This document shows, piece by piece, positions 16,887 to 25,858 of a stretch of DNA of 64,000 nucleotides. The notes beneath the pieces are model-generated. The model was not told the DNA's origin, ran no database searches, and worked only from the letters and a program-made list of their open reading frames with translations. The stretch is from Dethiobacter sp. GTDB lineage: Bacteria; Bacillota_D; Dethiobacteria; Dethiobacterales; Dethiobacteraceae. How positions within the stretch are numbered: position 1 is the first letter of the stretch; each line of letters starts with the position of its first letter. A program made the position numbers and the translations under genes. The stretch spans positions 1-64,000 of the forward strand of contig JAGXSQ010000117.1 of the NCBI GenBank assembly GCA_018333395.1. Direction: 5' to 3'.

Positions 16887-18233
16887 ATCAATTCATTAGC
16901 TAAACCATTTGTTCGTTTTGTGGAAAGGTATTATCCAGACCCGTACATTTTTGCGTTACTGCTTACTTTCCTAGCGTATATCATGGCTTTTCTCTTTACA
17001 GATACTACGTTTATTGGTGCTGTTACGGCCTGGGGCGGCGGTTTTGCCGGTTTAATGGCCTTTATCGCCCAAGTGGGTTTTACTTTGCTTTCCAGCTCGG
17101 CTCTTGCTAATACGCGTCCTGTTAAAAGGTTCTTGCAAAAAATTGCGGGCCTGCCTAACAGTGCGGCGACCTCTTATGCTTTGGCAGCCTTTGTGACGGC
17201 TATTGCCAGCTTGATTGCCTGGGCGCTGGGATTAATCGCGGGGGGCATTTTGGCGCGTCACATCCAGTACCAAGCTCAAAAGAAGGGGATTAAGGTTCAC
17301 TATCCCCTGCTCGTAGCGGCAGCTTATTCCGGCTTTGTGATCTGGCATATGGGCTACTCCGGCAGTGCCCAATTAATGGTGGCCACGCCAGGTCATGCCA
17401 TGGAAGCCTTGATCGGCATCATCCCTGTCTCCGCTACTCTTTTCGCGGGTTATAATTTGTTAGGAATAGTTTTCCTGGTCATCACACTCCCGATATTGGC
17501 GGCTTTAATGAAACCCAAGGACTCGGACAGGATTGTCGAGCTTTCTGATGAGGTGATGGCTCAAATTACGGAAGAAGGTCACGCCGCTACAGCCAAAGAA
17601 GCTCCACCCGCAACTTTTGGCGAAAAACTGGAGAGAATGCGGTGGATTAACATTGTTGCCGGCGCCCTGATGGCCATATTTCTGTTCAACCATTTCTCTA
17701 ATAGGGGAATGGACTTGAATTTGAACATCGTGAACTGGTCATTTCTGACCCTCGGGCTGCTCCTGTCGAATTCACCTATTCACTATGTGGGATTGATCAA
17801 TGCAGCCGCAAAAAACGTCGGACCGATACTGCTGCAGTATCCTTTTTATGCGGGCTTGATGGGCCTGATGGGAGGCACCGGCTTGGTCAAGGTCTTGTCG
17901 GAGTGGTTTATAGTCGTGGCCAACGCGGAAACGCTGCCGGTCTTTGCGTTCTGGTCAGCAGGCATATTGAATATGTTTATTCCCTCCGGCGGTGGTCAGT
18001 GGGCGGTCCAGGGCCCGATAATGCTTGGGGCGGCAAGCTCCTTAGGGGTAAGTCCGGCCGTTATTGTCAATGCTGTGGCTTACGGTGACCAGTGGACAAA
18101 CATGATTCAACCTTTTTGGTCCATTCCCCTCCTGGCAGTTGCGGGTCTTAAAATGCGTGACATGATGGGGTACTGTTTTATTACGCTGATCTATACCGGT
18201 GTGGTTTTTTCAGTATTGTTGCTCATAGCTTGA
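16884..18233 (+). CDS. atoE: Short-chain fatty acid transporter, AtoE family
   Basis: A 449-residue multi-spanning membrane protein of the SCFA_trans family. AtoE of E. coli takes up short-chain fatty acids such as acetoacetate and butyrate. The N-terminus VERYYPDPYIFALLLTF, the segment VIWHMGYSGSAQLMVATPGH and the loop IPSGGGQWAVQGP are family hallmarks. There are roughly a dozen hydrophobic segments, with a charged cytoplasmic loop around residues 208-250. It probably imports the substrate of the neighbouring enzymes. A 13-bp inverted repeat follows, then a sigma-54 promoter for the next gene. Confidence 0.92.
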   Translation: MINSLAKPFVRFVERYYPDPYIFALLLTFLAYIMAFLFTDTTFIGAVTAWGGGFAGLMAFIAQVGFTLLSSSALANTRPVKRFLQKIAGLPNSAATSYALAAFVTAIASLIAWALGLIAGGILARHIQYQAQKKGIKVHYPLLVAAAYSGFVIWHMGYSGSAQLMVATPGHAMEALIGIIPVSATLFAGYNLLGIVFLVITLPILAALMKPKDSDRIVELSDEVMAQITEEGHAATAKEAPPATFGEKLERMRWINIVAGALMAIFLFNHFSNRGMDLNLNIVNWSFLTLGLLLSNSPIHYVGLINAAAKNVGPILLQYPFYAGLMGLMGGTGLVKVLSEWFIVVANAETLPVFAFWSAGILNMFIPSGGGQWAVQGPIMLGAASSLGVSPAVIVNAVAYGDQWTNMIQPFWSIPLLAVAGLKMRDMMGYCFITLIYTGVVFSVLLLIA

Positions 18234-18252
18234 GAGTTGTGTCTCTAAGTCA

Positions 18253-18293
18253 GGACGACGGCGGACCTTTCATGAAAAGCTCCGCCGTCGTCC
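18253..18293. terminator. Strong inverted repeat after the transporter gene
   Basis: Perfect 13-bp stem GGACGACGGCGGA (18253-18265) / TCCGCCGTCGTCC (18281-18293) with a 15-nt loop. No uridine run follows immediately (catatggggg), so it is either a Rho-independent terminator of weak type, an mRNA 3' stabiliser, or a protein-binding site ahead of the sigma-54 promoter 27 bp downstream. Confidence 0.55.
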
Positions 18294-18319
18294 CATATGG
18301 GGGTTTATTTTAAGTTTTT

Positions 18320-18335
18320 TGGCATAAATATTGCA
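18320..18335 (+). promoter_or_regulatory. Second sigma-54 promoter (acetoacetyl-CoA synthetase)
   Basis: TGGCATAAATATTGCA has the -24 GG (18321-18322) and -12 GC (18333-18334) with exactly 10 bp between them. Expected start is near 18346, which leaves a leader of about 27 nt containing the aaggagg ribosome-binding site. No copy of the TGTAGCGCTACA palindrome is visible in the 250 bp upstream. Confidence 0.78.
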
Positions 18336-18372
18336 AAAAAGAGGGTGAAACATCACAAGGAGGTTTTAGCCT

Positions 18373-20325
18373 TTGAAAAAGCCGCTTTGGACGCCTAATG
18401 CCGAGCGTAAGTCCCGGGCCAACATGACCGGCTTCATCAGCTTGGTCAATGAAAAGTTCAGCAAAAATTTTGCGGACTATGACGAGCTTTACAACTGGTC
18501 TGTTGACCATAGCGCTGATTTCTGGCCGCTGATGTGGCAGTTTGGGGAAATAATCGCTTCCCGTCCTTACACTAGTGTGGTCAAAAATTTCGCTGATATG
18601 TTTAACAGCGAATGGTTTGAAGGGGCGAGGCTGAATTTTGCCGAAAACCTGCTGCGTTACCGGGACGAACGGACGGCCCTGGTCTTTAAAGGAGAAGCTG
18701 CGCCGCCCAGACGAATGACTTACCGCGAGCTGTATAACGAAGTAGCGCGCTTGAGCCGCGCTTTACGTGCCGCCGGTGTGACGGCAGGAGACCGGGTGGC
18801 GGGCTTTATGCCCAATATGATTGAGACGGTGGCGGCGATGCTCGCTACAGCCAGTATTGGCGCGATCTGGTCGTCGTGTTCTCCTGATTTCGGGTTCCAG
18901 GGAGTGATGGATCGTTTCGGGCAGATCCAGCCCAAAGTGTTGTTCTGTGCCAACGGCTACTCTTACAATGGCAAAAATTTTGACTCACTCGCTAAGGCAC
19001 GGCAAATTACGGAGGAAATTCCTGCTATTGAAAAGGTCGTGGTGGTCCCTTACACTGAAGCAGCACCGGACCTGGGCGGCATCAGAGGAGCGCTCATGTA
19101 CAGTGATTTTTTGGGGAAAGAGAACGCGCCGGAAATAGAATTTGCTCAGCTTCCTTTCGAGCATCCTTTGTATATTATGTACTCGTCAGGCACCACGGGC
19201 GTGCCAAAGTGCATCGTCCACGGTGCCGGCGGAACACTAATTCAGCATCTCAAAGAACTAATCCTGCACTCCGACCTGACGCGGCAAGATACCATTTTCT
19301 ACTTTACTACCTGCGGCTGGATGATGTGGAACTGGCTCGTCAGCTCTCTGGCGGTAGGTGCCACGATTGTTCTCTTTGACGGATCTCCTTTTTACCCTGA
19401 TGCGGGGGCGCTTTTACAACTGGCGCAGGATGAAAGAATCACCGTTTTTGGTACCAGCGCTAGGTATCTCGCTTCGGCAGAACAAGCCGGAGTCAGGGCA
19501 AAGGATAAGTATGATCTAACGCCGCTGAAGACCATCCTTTCTACCGGTTCACCGCTGACGGTAGAAAGTTTCCGCTATGTCTACCGTGAGATTAAAGAGG
19601 ACGTCTGTCTTTCGTCTATCTCCGGCGGCACAGATATTATCTCCTGTTTTGCCCTGGGGAATCCTATTGCTCCCGTTTATGAGGGCGAGCTACAGTGCCG
19701 CGGCCTAGGGATGAAAGTGCAGGCGTTTGACTTGGCAGGACGGCCGGTTGTCGGTGAGAAAGGTGAGCTGGTTTGCTCAGAACCCTTCCCGTCTATGCCG
19801 ATTTATTTCTGGAATGACCCGGAGGACAAGAAATACCTAGGCGCCTATTTTGAGACTTTCAAAAATGTCTGGCACCATGGCGATTATGTAGAATTGACCG
19901 ACACAGGGGGCATGATTATTTACGGGCGATCTGATGCTACACTGAACCCCGGCGGGGTCAGAATCGGCACATCAGAAATCTATCGCCAGTTGGAAGCTGT
20001 TCCGGAGGTGCTTGATAGCCTCGTAATAGGTCAGGAGTGGCGCACTGACGAGCGCGTCATTCTCTTTGTCAAACTAGCACCTGGCCTTGAACTGACCGAA
20101 GAGTTGAAAAGCAGCATTAAGGCTACCATCAGGAAGCACACCACACCCCGTCATGTGCCGGAAAAAATTCTGGCCATTGACGATATTCCCTATACTATCA
20201 ACGGCAAGAAAGTGGAGATGGCGGTAAAGAAAGTTATCCACGGGCAGGAGGTCCTCAACAGAGACGCGTTAGCCAATCCTCAGGCACTGGAACTTTACCG
20301 GGATCTGCCGGAGCTGAGCACATAA
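18373..20325 (+). CDS. Acetoacetyl-CoA synthetase (acetoacetate-CoA ligase)
   Basis: ATP-dependent AMP-forming ligase of 650 residues that activates acetoacetate. The N-terminal acetyl-CoA-synthetase-type region (WSVDHSADFWPLMWQF) is followed by the AMP-binding signature YSSGTTGVPKCIVHG, the segment YFTTCGWMMWN and the C-terminal lysine region INGKKVEMAVKK, as in the AacS family. TTG start, 9 nt behind AAGGAGG. Directly preceded by a sigma-54 promoter and followed by a clear terminator, so it is a single-gene transcript coordinated with the upstream operon. Together with AtoE and thiolase it would allow growth on acetoacetate. Confidence 0.93.
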   Translation: MKKPLWTPNAERKSRANMTGFISLVNEKFSKNFADYDELYNWSVDHSADFWPLMWQFGEIIASRPYTSVVKNFADMFNSEWFEGARLNFAENLLRYRDERTALVFKGEAAPPRRMTYRELYNEVARLSRALRAAGVTAGDRVAGFMPNMIETVAAMLATASIGAIWSSCSPDFGFQGVMDRFGQIQPKVLFCANGYSYNGKNFDSLAKARQITEEIPAIEKVVVVPYTEAAPDLGGIRGALMYSDFLGKENAPEIEFAQLPFEHPLYIMYSSGTTGVPKCIVHGAGGTLIQHLKELILHSDLTRQDTIFYFTTCGWMMWNWLVSSLAVGATIVLFDGSPFYPDAGALLQLAQDERITVFGTSARYLASAEQAGVRAKDKYDLTPLKTILSTGSPLTVESFRYVYREIKEDVCLSSISGGTDIISCFALGNPIAPVYEGELQCRGLGMKVQAFDLAGRPVVGEKGELVCSEPFPSMPIYFWNDPEDKKYLGAYFETFKNVWHHGDYVELTDTGGMIIYGRSDATLNPGGVRIGTSEIYRQLEAVPEVLDSLVIGQEWRTDERVILFVKLAPGLELTEELKSSIKATIRKHTTPRHVPEKILAIDDIPYTINGKKVEMAVKKVIHGQEVLNRDALANPQALELYRDLPELST

Positions 20326-20391
20326 GACTGATGCAGTCACTCATCGCTCTTTGTGCATAAGTGCATCTTTTTGACGGTTCAGAGGTTTGCG

Positions 20392-20422
20392 AAAGACAGC
20401 TAGATTCCTGGCTGTCTTTTTT
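20392..20422 (+). terminator. Intrinsic terminator after acetoacetyl-CoA synthetase
   Basis: Stem AAAGACAGC (20392-20400) / GCTGTCTTT (20411-20419) with a 10-nt loop, running into a T tract up to 20422. Confidence 0.85.
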
Positions 20423-20484
20423 GTCGGCATTAAGACATTTTCAAAGCAACGGCCGAGTAAAGATATTTGATAGGAGGGGGTGTT

Positions 20485-22077
20485 GTGTGGTTCAAGGCCA
20501 TGACTGTCGTTTTGTGTCTCATTCTGCTGGCACTTTGCGGGTGTAGCGCAAAGGATGAACAAGCGGAGCGGCAGAGCCTGCATGTGGCGGCGCTGAGTAA
20601 CCCGTTGACGCTGAACCCTCTGTTTGTGCGGGAGGCCGCTTCTGCGGAGGTGAGCTACCTGTTGCACTCGCCGCTTTTATTTACCGACCCGGAGACATTG
20701 GATGTTAGGCCGGGAATCGTTTCTGCTTGGGAAATCGGAAATGACGGCCGTACTTATACCCTGACTATGCGGGAAGACGTTTTCTGGTCGGATGGAGAGC
20801 CTGTTACGGCAGAGGATGTGGCCTTTACGTTACGGGTCATTTGTCACCCTGACTACACGGGCTGGATGTTTCTTTTCGCCAGTAGTATAGAGGGAGCGTC
20901 AGCCTACCGGGATGGACACCGCTCTCCCTTTGCTGACGGGGAAATCGCCGGCCTGCGGGTGCTTGGCGACTATGCCCTGGAAATTAGGCTGGCAGAAACA
21001 TTTGCGCCATTTTTATCGCATCTTGCTTTAGCGCCTCTGCCTTTCCACCTGCTTGGCAGTGTTCCCGTGACAGAACTTGAAGGTCATGCCTATTCTCGTG
21101 AGGCTCACGTAGTAAACGGACCTTTCCGATTAGCAAATTGGCGGCCGGAAGAGTACCTGCATTTCCAGGCCAACCTGTACTATTTTCTGGGCCAGCCCAA
21201 AATCAGGGATATCTTCTACCGCATTATTCCGAGCCAGGAAACGCAGATGATGGAGTTTTTGGCGGGCAGGCTGGATTTGTTGCCTACTGTGGTCAGGGTG
21301 GAGGATGTTGCTCTGCTACAGGCCGATCCGGATGTTGCCGTTTATCAAAACAGGCGGCTGGCTTACGATTACCTGGGTTTTAATCTGAGAAACGGCCATA
21401 CTGCCTTGTCTGATCGTCGGGTAAGGCAGGCGCTTTCTCTGGTGCTTGACCGGCAGAAAATTGTGGAGAACCTGCTCTTGGGGCACGGGCAAGTAGCCAG
21501 CGGCCCGCTGCTACCGCTGCACTTTGCTTATGAACCCGGTCAGCTTGAGCTGCAACCTGACCGGGTGAAGGCCGGAAAATTGCTCCGGGAGGCCGACGTT
21601 TTGCCGCTTAATCTAAAACTTATTTACAATGCCGGCAACGCTGTGCGTGAAAATGTGGCCCTGTTCTTTAAGGACCAGGCGGCCACTGTTGGGGTGACTG
21701 TGCAAGTGGTGGTGCTGGAGTGGGAGGCTTTTCTTTCCGCACTGCGTGATGGTGCATACGACCTAGTTATTTTGGGGCGCGGTGCAGATCCTGACCCGGA
21801 CCTTTCTTATCACTGGCATTCGCGGGGTCCGGGGAACCGGTTGGGGTACGTCAACCGGCAGGTAGATGCGCTGCTGGAGGCTGGAAACGCTACTTTAGAC
21901 CGCCGGGAAAGGACGCGCCTCTATCGGGAGGCACAGCGGCTGATTCTGGAAGATGTGCCCATGATCTGGCTGTATTCCCGGCCGGCCATCCATGCTGCTA
22001 CGTCTAGGCTGAAAAATTTTCTTCCGCACCCGGAGACGCCTTTTTATCATGTCCACCTGTGGGAGCTTGGCGATTAA
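20485..22077 (+). CDS. ABC transporter substrate-binding lipoprotein (family 5, peptide/nickel type)
   Basis: Extracytoplasmic solute receptor of about 530 residues. The N-terminal hydrophobic segment ends in a lipobox-like LCGC-S, so the protein is probably lipid-anchored. VRPGIVSAWEIGNDGRTYT and VFWSDGEPVTAEDVAFTLR are the SBP_bac_5 signature, and MIWLYSRPAIHA lies near the C-terminus. GTG at 20485 is chosen because it follows taggaggggg; earlier in-frame starts run through that site. First gene of a five-gene importer. Ligand (oligopeptide, dipeptide, nickel or other) cannot be decided. Confidence 0.9.
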   Translation: MWFKAMTVVLCLILLALCGCSAKDEQAERQSLHVAALSNPLTLNPLFVREAASAEVSYLLHSPLLFTDPETLDVRPGIVSAWEIGNDGRTYTLTMREDVFWSDGEPVTAEDVAFTLRVICHPDYTGWMFLFASSIEGASAYRDGHRSPFADGEIAGLRVLGDYALEIRLAETFAPFLSHLALAPLPFHLLGSVPVTELEGHAYSREAHVVNGPFRLANWRPEEYLHFQANLYYFLGQPKIRDIFYRIIPSQETQMMEFLAGRLDLLPTVVRVEDVALLQADPDVAVYQNRRLAYDYLGFNLRNGHTALSDRRVRQALSLVLDRQKIVENLLLGHGQVASGPLLPLHFAYEPGQLELQPDRVKAGKLLREADVLPLNLKLIYNAGNAVRENVALFFKDQAATVGVTVQVVVLEWEAFLSALRDGAYDLVILGRGADPDPDLSYHWHSRGPGNRLGYVNRQVDALLEAGNATLDRRERTRLYREAQRLILEDVPMIWLYSRPAIHAATSRLKNFLPHPETPFYHVHLWELGD

Positions 22078-22089
22078 GGGGAGAAAGCC

Positions 22090-23034
22090 GTGTGCATGCT
22101 AATCTTGCGACGTATTACCCAAACAGGGGTTGTTCTTCTTGGGGTGACCGTGGCTACTTTCTTGCTGATGCATTTGGCTCCCGGCCGCCCACTCCAGGCC
22201 AACCCGGAGCTGCGCGCTGACCCGACGGCGGTAGAGCGCTGGCTGCAGCTAAGAGAGTTGGATAAACCGCTGCCTGCCCAGTTTTTTTCCTGGCTGAGCC
22301 GCTTGTGGCGCGGCGATTTCGGCGTTTCTCTCATCTACAATCGTCCGGTCGCTGAACTGGTAGTGGAGCGGCTACCGGCTACCATTCTGCTTAGCGGTAG
22401 CGCGTTTATTCTTGCCCTGTCGCTGGCTATGTTGTACGGTGCTTTGTGCGCAGTAAATCGCGGGTCGCGGCTTGATCGTACGCTGAATTTCTTGTCGCTT
22501 TGCGGCATCTCTATCCCTAGCTTTTGGGCAGGGATGTTGCTTTTGATTTTGTTTTCTTATCACTTGCCGTGGTTGCCGGCGGCAGGTATGCGGACGCCGG
22601 GGGACGGCAGCATTTTGGATGTGTCGCGCCATATGGTTCTGCCTGTATTAGTCCTGTCTACGGGCATTTTTGCCTATTATTTTCGGTACATACGTCAGGC
22701 GGTATTAGATGTTCTGGAACAAGACTATATCCGGACGGCCAGAGCCAAAGGGTTGCCGATGCAGCGTATCTTTTACCGTCATGTCCTCCCTAATGTGGCT
22801 CTGCCTCTGGTTACTCTGGCGGCCCTTTCGCTACCAGTGCTGTTTACGGGAACGGTAGTGGTGGAAACAGTTTTCGCTTGGCCGGGGTTGGGTCGTTTCG
22901 TTGTTTTTTCCGCCATGGCCCGCGATTACCCGGCTATCATGTTTGTCAATCTGTACACGGCTCTGCTGGTCGCCTTGGCCAGTCTTTTGGCTGAATTACT
23001 GTGTCTTGTTTTTGATCCTCGACTAAAGCCATGA
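22090..23034 (+). CDS. ABC transporter permease, DppB/OppB type
   Basis: A 314-residue integral membrane subunit with an N-terminal membrane helix (LRRITQTGVVLLGVTVATFLL), then the large periplasmic loop and the EAA loop region (DYIRTARAKGLPMQRIFYRH) that contacts the ATPases. Starts at GTG 22090 or ATG 22096 just after the binding-protein gene. It forms a heterodimer with the next permease. Confidence 0.93.
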   Translation: MCMLILRRITQTGVVLLGVTVATFLLMHLAPGRPLQANPELRADPTAVERWLQLRELDKPLPAQFFSWLSRLWRGDFGVSLIYNRPVAELVVERLPATILLSGSAFILALSLAMLYGALCAVNRGSRLDRTLNFLSLCGISIPSFWAGMLLLILFSYHLPWLPAAGMRTPGDGSILDVSRHMVLPVLVLSTGIFAYYFRYIRQAVLDVLEQDYIRTARAKGLPMQRIFYRHVLPNVALPLVTLAALSLPVLFTGTVVVETVFAWPGLGRFVVFSAMARDYPAIMFVNLYTALLVALASLLAELLCLVFDPRLKP

Positions 23035-23055
23035 CCTGCTTGGGGAGGCGAGAAA

Positions 23056-23883
23056 ATGTCTACGAGAAGCGCACCCACTATTCTAGGGCTTTGTTTTGTT
23101 TTTTTCCTTTTTGGGTTAGCTATTTTTGCTCCCTTGTTAGCCGCATACTGTCCTTATAGTGTGGAGCTGGAAAGGGCTTTACGTCCGCCTTGTCGGGAGC
23201 ATTTTTTTGGCACCGACAGGCTTGGCCGTGATATTTTCAGCCGTGTTCTGTTCGGTGCCCGTGTTTCTCTGGCGGTGGGGGTGCTTTCTATGCTGCTGGC
23301 TATAGGTATCGGGACAAGTATCGGGGCGGTAGCAGGCTATTACCGCGGGATAACAGAGGCAGCGTTGATGCGTCTGACCGACATCGTGCTGGCTTTCCCG
23401 ACATTCTTTTTAATCTTGTTGTTGGTAGCTTTTTTTGAACCGGGCTTTTGGCTCGTTATCGCGGTAATAGGGGGAACAGGCTGGCCGGCCACAGCCCGGC
23501 TTGTCCGCGCGGAGTTCCTGCGCCTACGGGAGGCAGATTTCGTAGCAGCGGCACGTCTGCTAAGCGCTTCCGACGCCCGCATTATCCTGCGTCATTTGTT
23601 GCCAAATGCGCTTGGTCCGGTGCTGGTGTCGGCTACGCTTTCTGTCCCGGCGGCTATCCTTACCGAGGCGGGGCTTGGTTATTTTGGCTTGGGAGTGCAG
23701 CCTGCTGTTCCTACCTGGGGGAATATGTTGCGGGAGGCCCAAAACTATTTCCGCCATGCTTGGTGGTATGCTACTTTCCCGGGAGTATTTATTTTTTTGA
23801 CGGTCTTTTCTTTCCACCTTTTGGCCGACGGGCTACGGCAACAGTTGAACCCTGGCCGTTGGCGGGGGCGTCTCCTTGCTTAA
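23056..23883 (+). CDS. ABC transporter permease, DppC/OppC type
   Basis: The 275-residue partner permease. The early FFGTDRLGRDIFSRVLFGAR is the DppC-family signature. The EAA loop is visible as ADFVAAARLLSASDARIILR, with several membrane helices on both sides. ATG behind ggggaggcg. Its 3' end overlaps the next ATPase gene by 8 nt. Confidence 0.94.
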   Translation: MSTRSAPTILGLCFVFFLFGLAIFAPLLAAYCPYSVELERALRPPCREHFFGTDRLGRDIFSRVLFGARVSLAVGVLSMLLAIGIGTSIGAVAGYYRGITEAALMRLTDIVLAFPTFFLILLLVAFFEPGFWLVIAVIGGTGWPATARLVRAEFLRLREADFVAAARLLSASDARIILRHLLPNALGPVLVSATLSVPAAILTEAGLGYFGLGVQPAVPTWGNMLREAQNYFRHAWWYATFPGVFIFLTVFSFHLLADGLRQQLNPGRWRGRLLA

Positions 23884-24835
23884 GGTAAAAAATCTTTCTG
23901 TTGGGTTCCATAATGGCAGGACGAATTTTTATGTTGTCAAGTCTCTTTCCTTTGGCGTGAGGCAAGGTGAAATACTGGCCGTTGTGGGCGAGAGCGGTAG
24001 TGGCAAAACTATGACGGCGCTGGCTATCATGGGTCTGCTCCCCGGGGGTGCTTGGGTACGGGGAGCAGTATGGTTGCAGGGACGTCTCCTTACTGTTGGT
24101 CGGCAGGAGGCTTGGTCCGGCTGGCGTGGCAAGTCTATGGCGATGGTTTTCCAGAATCCTTCTGCCTCGCTTAATCCGGTGGTGAAAGTGGGATGGCAAG
24201 TCTCTGAAATGTTGCAGGTACACCGCCAGATGAACAAAGCCAGTGCTGTTCAGGTAACCTGGCGTCTTTTCAGTAGTCTTGGGCTTGTGCCACCAAAGCG
24301 TCGCTTTCATCAATACCCGCACCAGCTAAGCGGCGGACTGCAGCAGCGTGTCATGCTGGCTATCGCTTTGTCCTGTTCCCCCCTGCTACTTATTGCCGAT
24401 GAGCCTACTTCCGCACTAGATTTAACTGTCCAGGCACAGATCCTTGAGCTTCTCCAGGCAAACGTCAGGGGGCAGGAAAAGTCGCTTCTTTTGGTTACTC
24501 ATGACCTGGGGGTGGTGGCACAGGCGGCTGACCGGGTGCTGGTTATGTGCGGCGGGGTGATGGTGGAGGAGGCGACTGTGACGGAGCTTTTTGGGCGGCC
24601 GCAGCATCCTTATACTAAAATGTTGCTCGACTCTGTACCTAGGCTGGACGGTAGTGGTAGCCTAGGTACAGGGGGGGCATTTTTTCAGGACCAGTTCAGG
24701 CCTGCTGGAGGTTGTCCGTTTTTGCCCCGCTGCCGGCAGGGCGGGGCGCTATGCCGCCAGATGCCGTCACTTATCATTCTTTCACCGACACACCGGGTCT
24801 TCTGCCATCGCGCCGGAGGAGGGCGGCATGTCTGA
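23876..24835 (+). CDS. ABC transporter ATPase, DppD/OppD type
   Basis: A 319-residue nucleotide-binding subunit. Walker A GESGSGKT, signature LSGGLQQR, Walker [14 protein letters not shown] and the switch histidine in LLVTHDLG are all visible. The oligopeptide-transporter C-terminal extension with CPFLPRC is present; in this family it can carry an Fe-S cluster. TTG start inside the end of the permease gene. Overlaps the second ATPase by 8 nt. Confidence 0.94.
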   Translation: MLKVKNLSVGFHNGRTNFYVVKSLSFGVRQGEILAVVGESGSGKTMTALAIMGLLPGGAWVRGAVWLQGRLLTVGRQEAWSGWRGKSMAMVFQNPSASLNPVVKVGWQVSEMLQVHRQMNKASAVQVTWRLFSSLGLVPPKRRFHQYPHQLSGGLQQRVMLAIALSCSPLLLIADEPTSALDLTVQAQILELLQANVRGQEKSLLLVTHDLGVVAQAADRVLVMCGGVMVEEATVTELFGRPQHPYTKMLLDSVPRLDGSGSLGTGGAFFQDQFRPAGGCPFLPRCRQGGALCRQMPSLIILSPTHRVFCHRAGGGRHV

Positions 24836-25793
24836 ATTATTGCTTGAAGCGAAGAAAATCAGCGTTTTTTATCAACCTACCTGCGGAATTTTGCCTAGCA
24901 CCGCCACAGCGCTACAGGCACTCGAGGAGGTCACGGTCAGTGTTGGCACAGGTGAGGCGCTCGCCCTGGTGGGTGAAAGCGGCTCAGGCAAAACTACGTT
25001 GGCAAAGGTTGTAGCCGGTTTGCTGAAGCCGTCTGCGGGCGAGGTTTTTTACGAAGGCCAAAAACATGACTTTTTGGGCTGCCAGCCTTGGGTGCAGATG
25101 GTCTTTCAAAACCCTTATGGTTCTCTGAATCCTCGCCTTGATGTGCAAAGCCTTGTGGCAGAGGGATTGCAAGTCCGTAAAATAGGTGATAACGCTGCCA
25201 GGAGACGAAAGGTGCTGGAAACTCTGGATGTTGTCGGTCTGTCCCGTAATATGCTTGGCCGTTATCCGCATCAGCTTAGTGGCGGACAACAGCAGCGGGT
25301 AGCGCTGGCCCGTACCTTGGCCGTCAGTCCCCGGCTGCTGGTGCTTGACGAGCCCCTTGCGGCACTGGATGTTTCCGCTCAGGCCCACCTGCTGCTCCTG
25401 CTTGCCGAACTTAAAACGCAGTTTAACCTTTCTTACCTGTTCATTACTCATAACTTAGCTGCTGTTCGTCAGTTCTGTGAGCGGATCGCTGTCATGTATC
25501 TCGGCAGAATTGTGGAAAACGGTCCTGTTTCGACAGTGTTGTCTGATCCTGGTCATCAATACACGGCCATGCTGCTTGAGGCCTACCTGTGGCCTGACCC
25601 GGCCAGAAAAAAAAGGACTTCCAGCTTTTGGGGGGAGATTCCTGACCCTTTTGCCGTTCCAGACGGCTGCCGTTTCCATCCGCGCTGCTCCCGGGCCTCT
25701 TCGCGTTGCCGGAAAGTGCCGCCCTTGTTACTGGCCAGCGGACCGGAGCGTTTCGTGGCCTGTCATCTGCCAGTGACGAATGCTGGTAGGTGA
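24828..25793 (+). CDS. ABC transporter ATPase, DppF/OppF type
   Basis: The 321-residue second ATPase. Walker [10 protein letters not shown], signature LSGGQQQRVALAR, Walker B LLVLDEPLAALD, and the C-terminal FHPRCSRASSRC cysteine motif. It closes the importer operon. The following dprA begins about 65 nt downstream with its own ribosome-binding site and no evident terminator, so the importer may be co-transcribed with it. Confidence 0.94.
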   Translation: MSELLLEAKKISVFYQPTCGILPSTATALQALEEVTVSVGTGEALALVGESGSGKTTLAKVVAGLLKPSAGEVFYEGQKHDFLGCQPWVQMVFQNPYGSLNPRLDVQSLVAEGLQVRKIGDNAARRRKVLETLDVVGLSRNMLGRYPHQLSGGQQQRVALARTLAVSPRLLVLDEPLAALDVSAQAHLLLLLAELKTQFNLSYLFITHNLAAVRQFCERIAVMYLGRIVENGPVSTVLSDPGHQYTAMLLEAYLWPDPARKKRTSSFWGEIPDPFAVPDGCRFHPRCSRASSRCRKVPPLLLASGPERFVACHLPVTNAGR

Positions 25794-25858
25794 GAAAATG
25801 TGGGCAGGATTCCTGGTTGTGGCGTAGAATAAAATGGAAAAGCACGGGGGGGACAGCT

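Noticed and set aside
24984..25451. Reverse-strand open frame of 155 codons opposite the second ABC ATPase
   Set aside because: Antisense shadow of a clear ATPase gene; no recognisable protein features.
25790..25858. In-frame N-terminal extension of dprA from a GTG overlapping the ABC ATPase stop
   Set aside because: The ATG at 25859 has a better ribosome-binding site and matches the usual DprA N-terminus.
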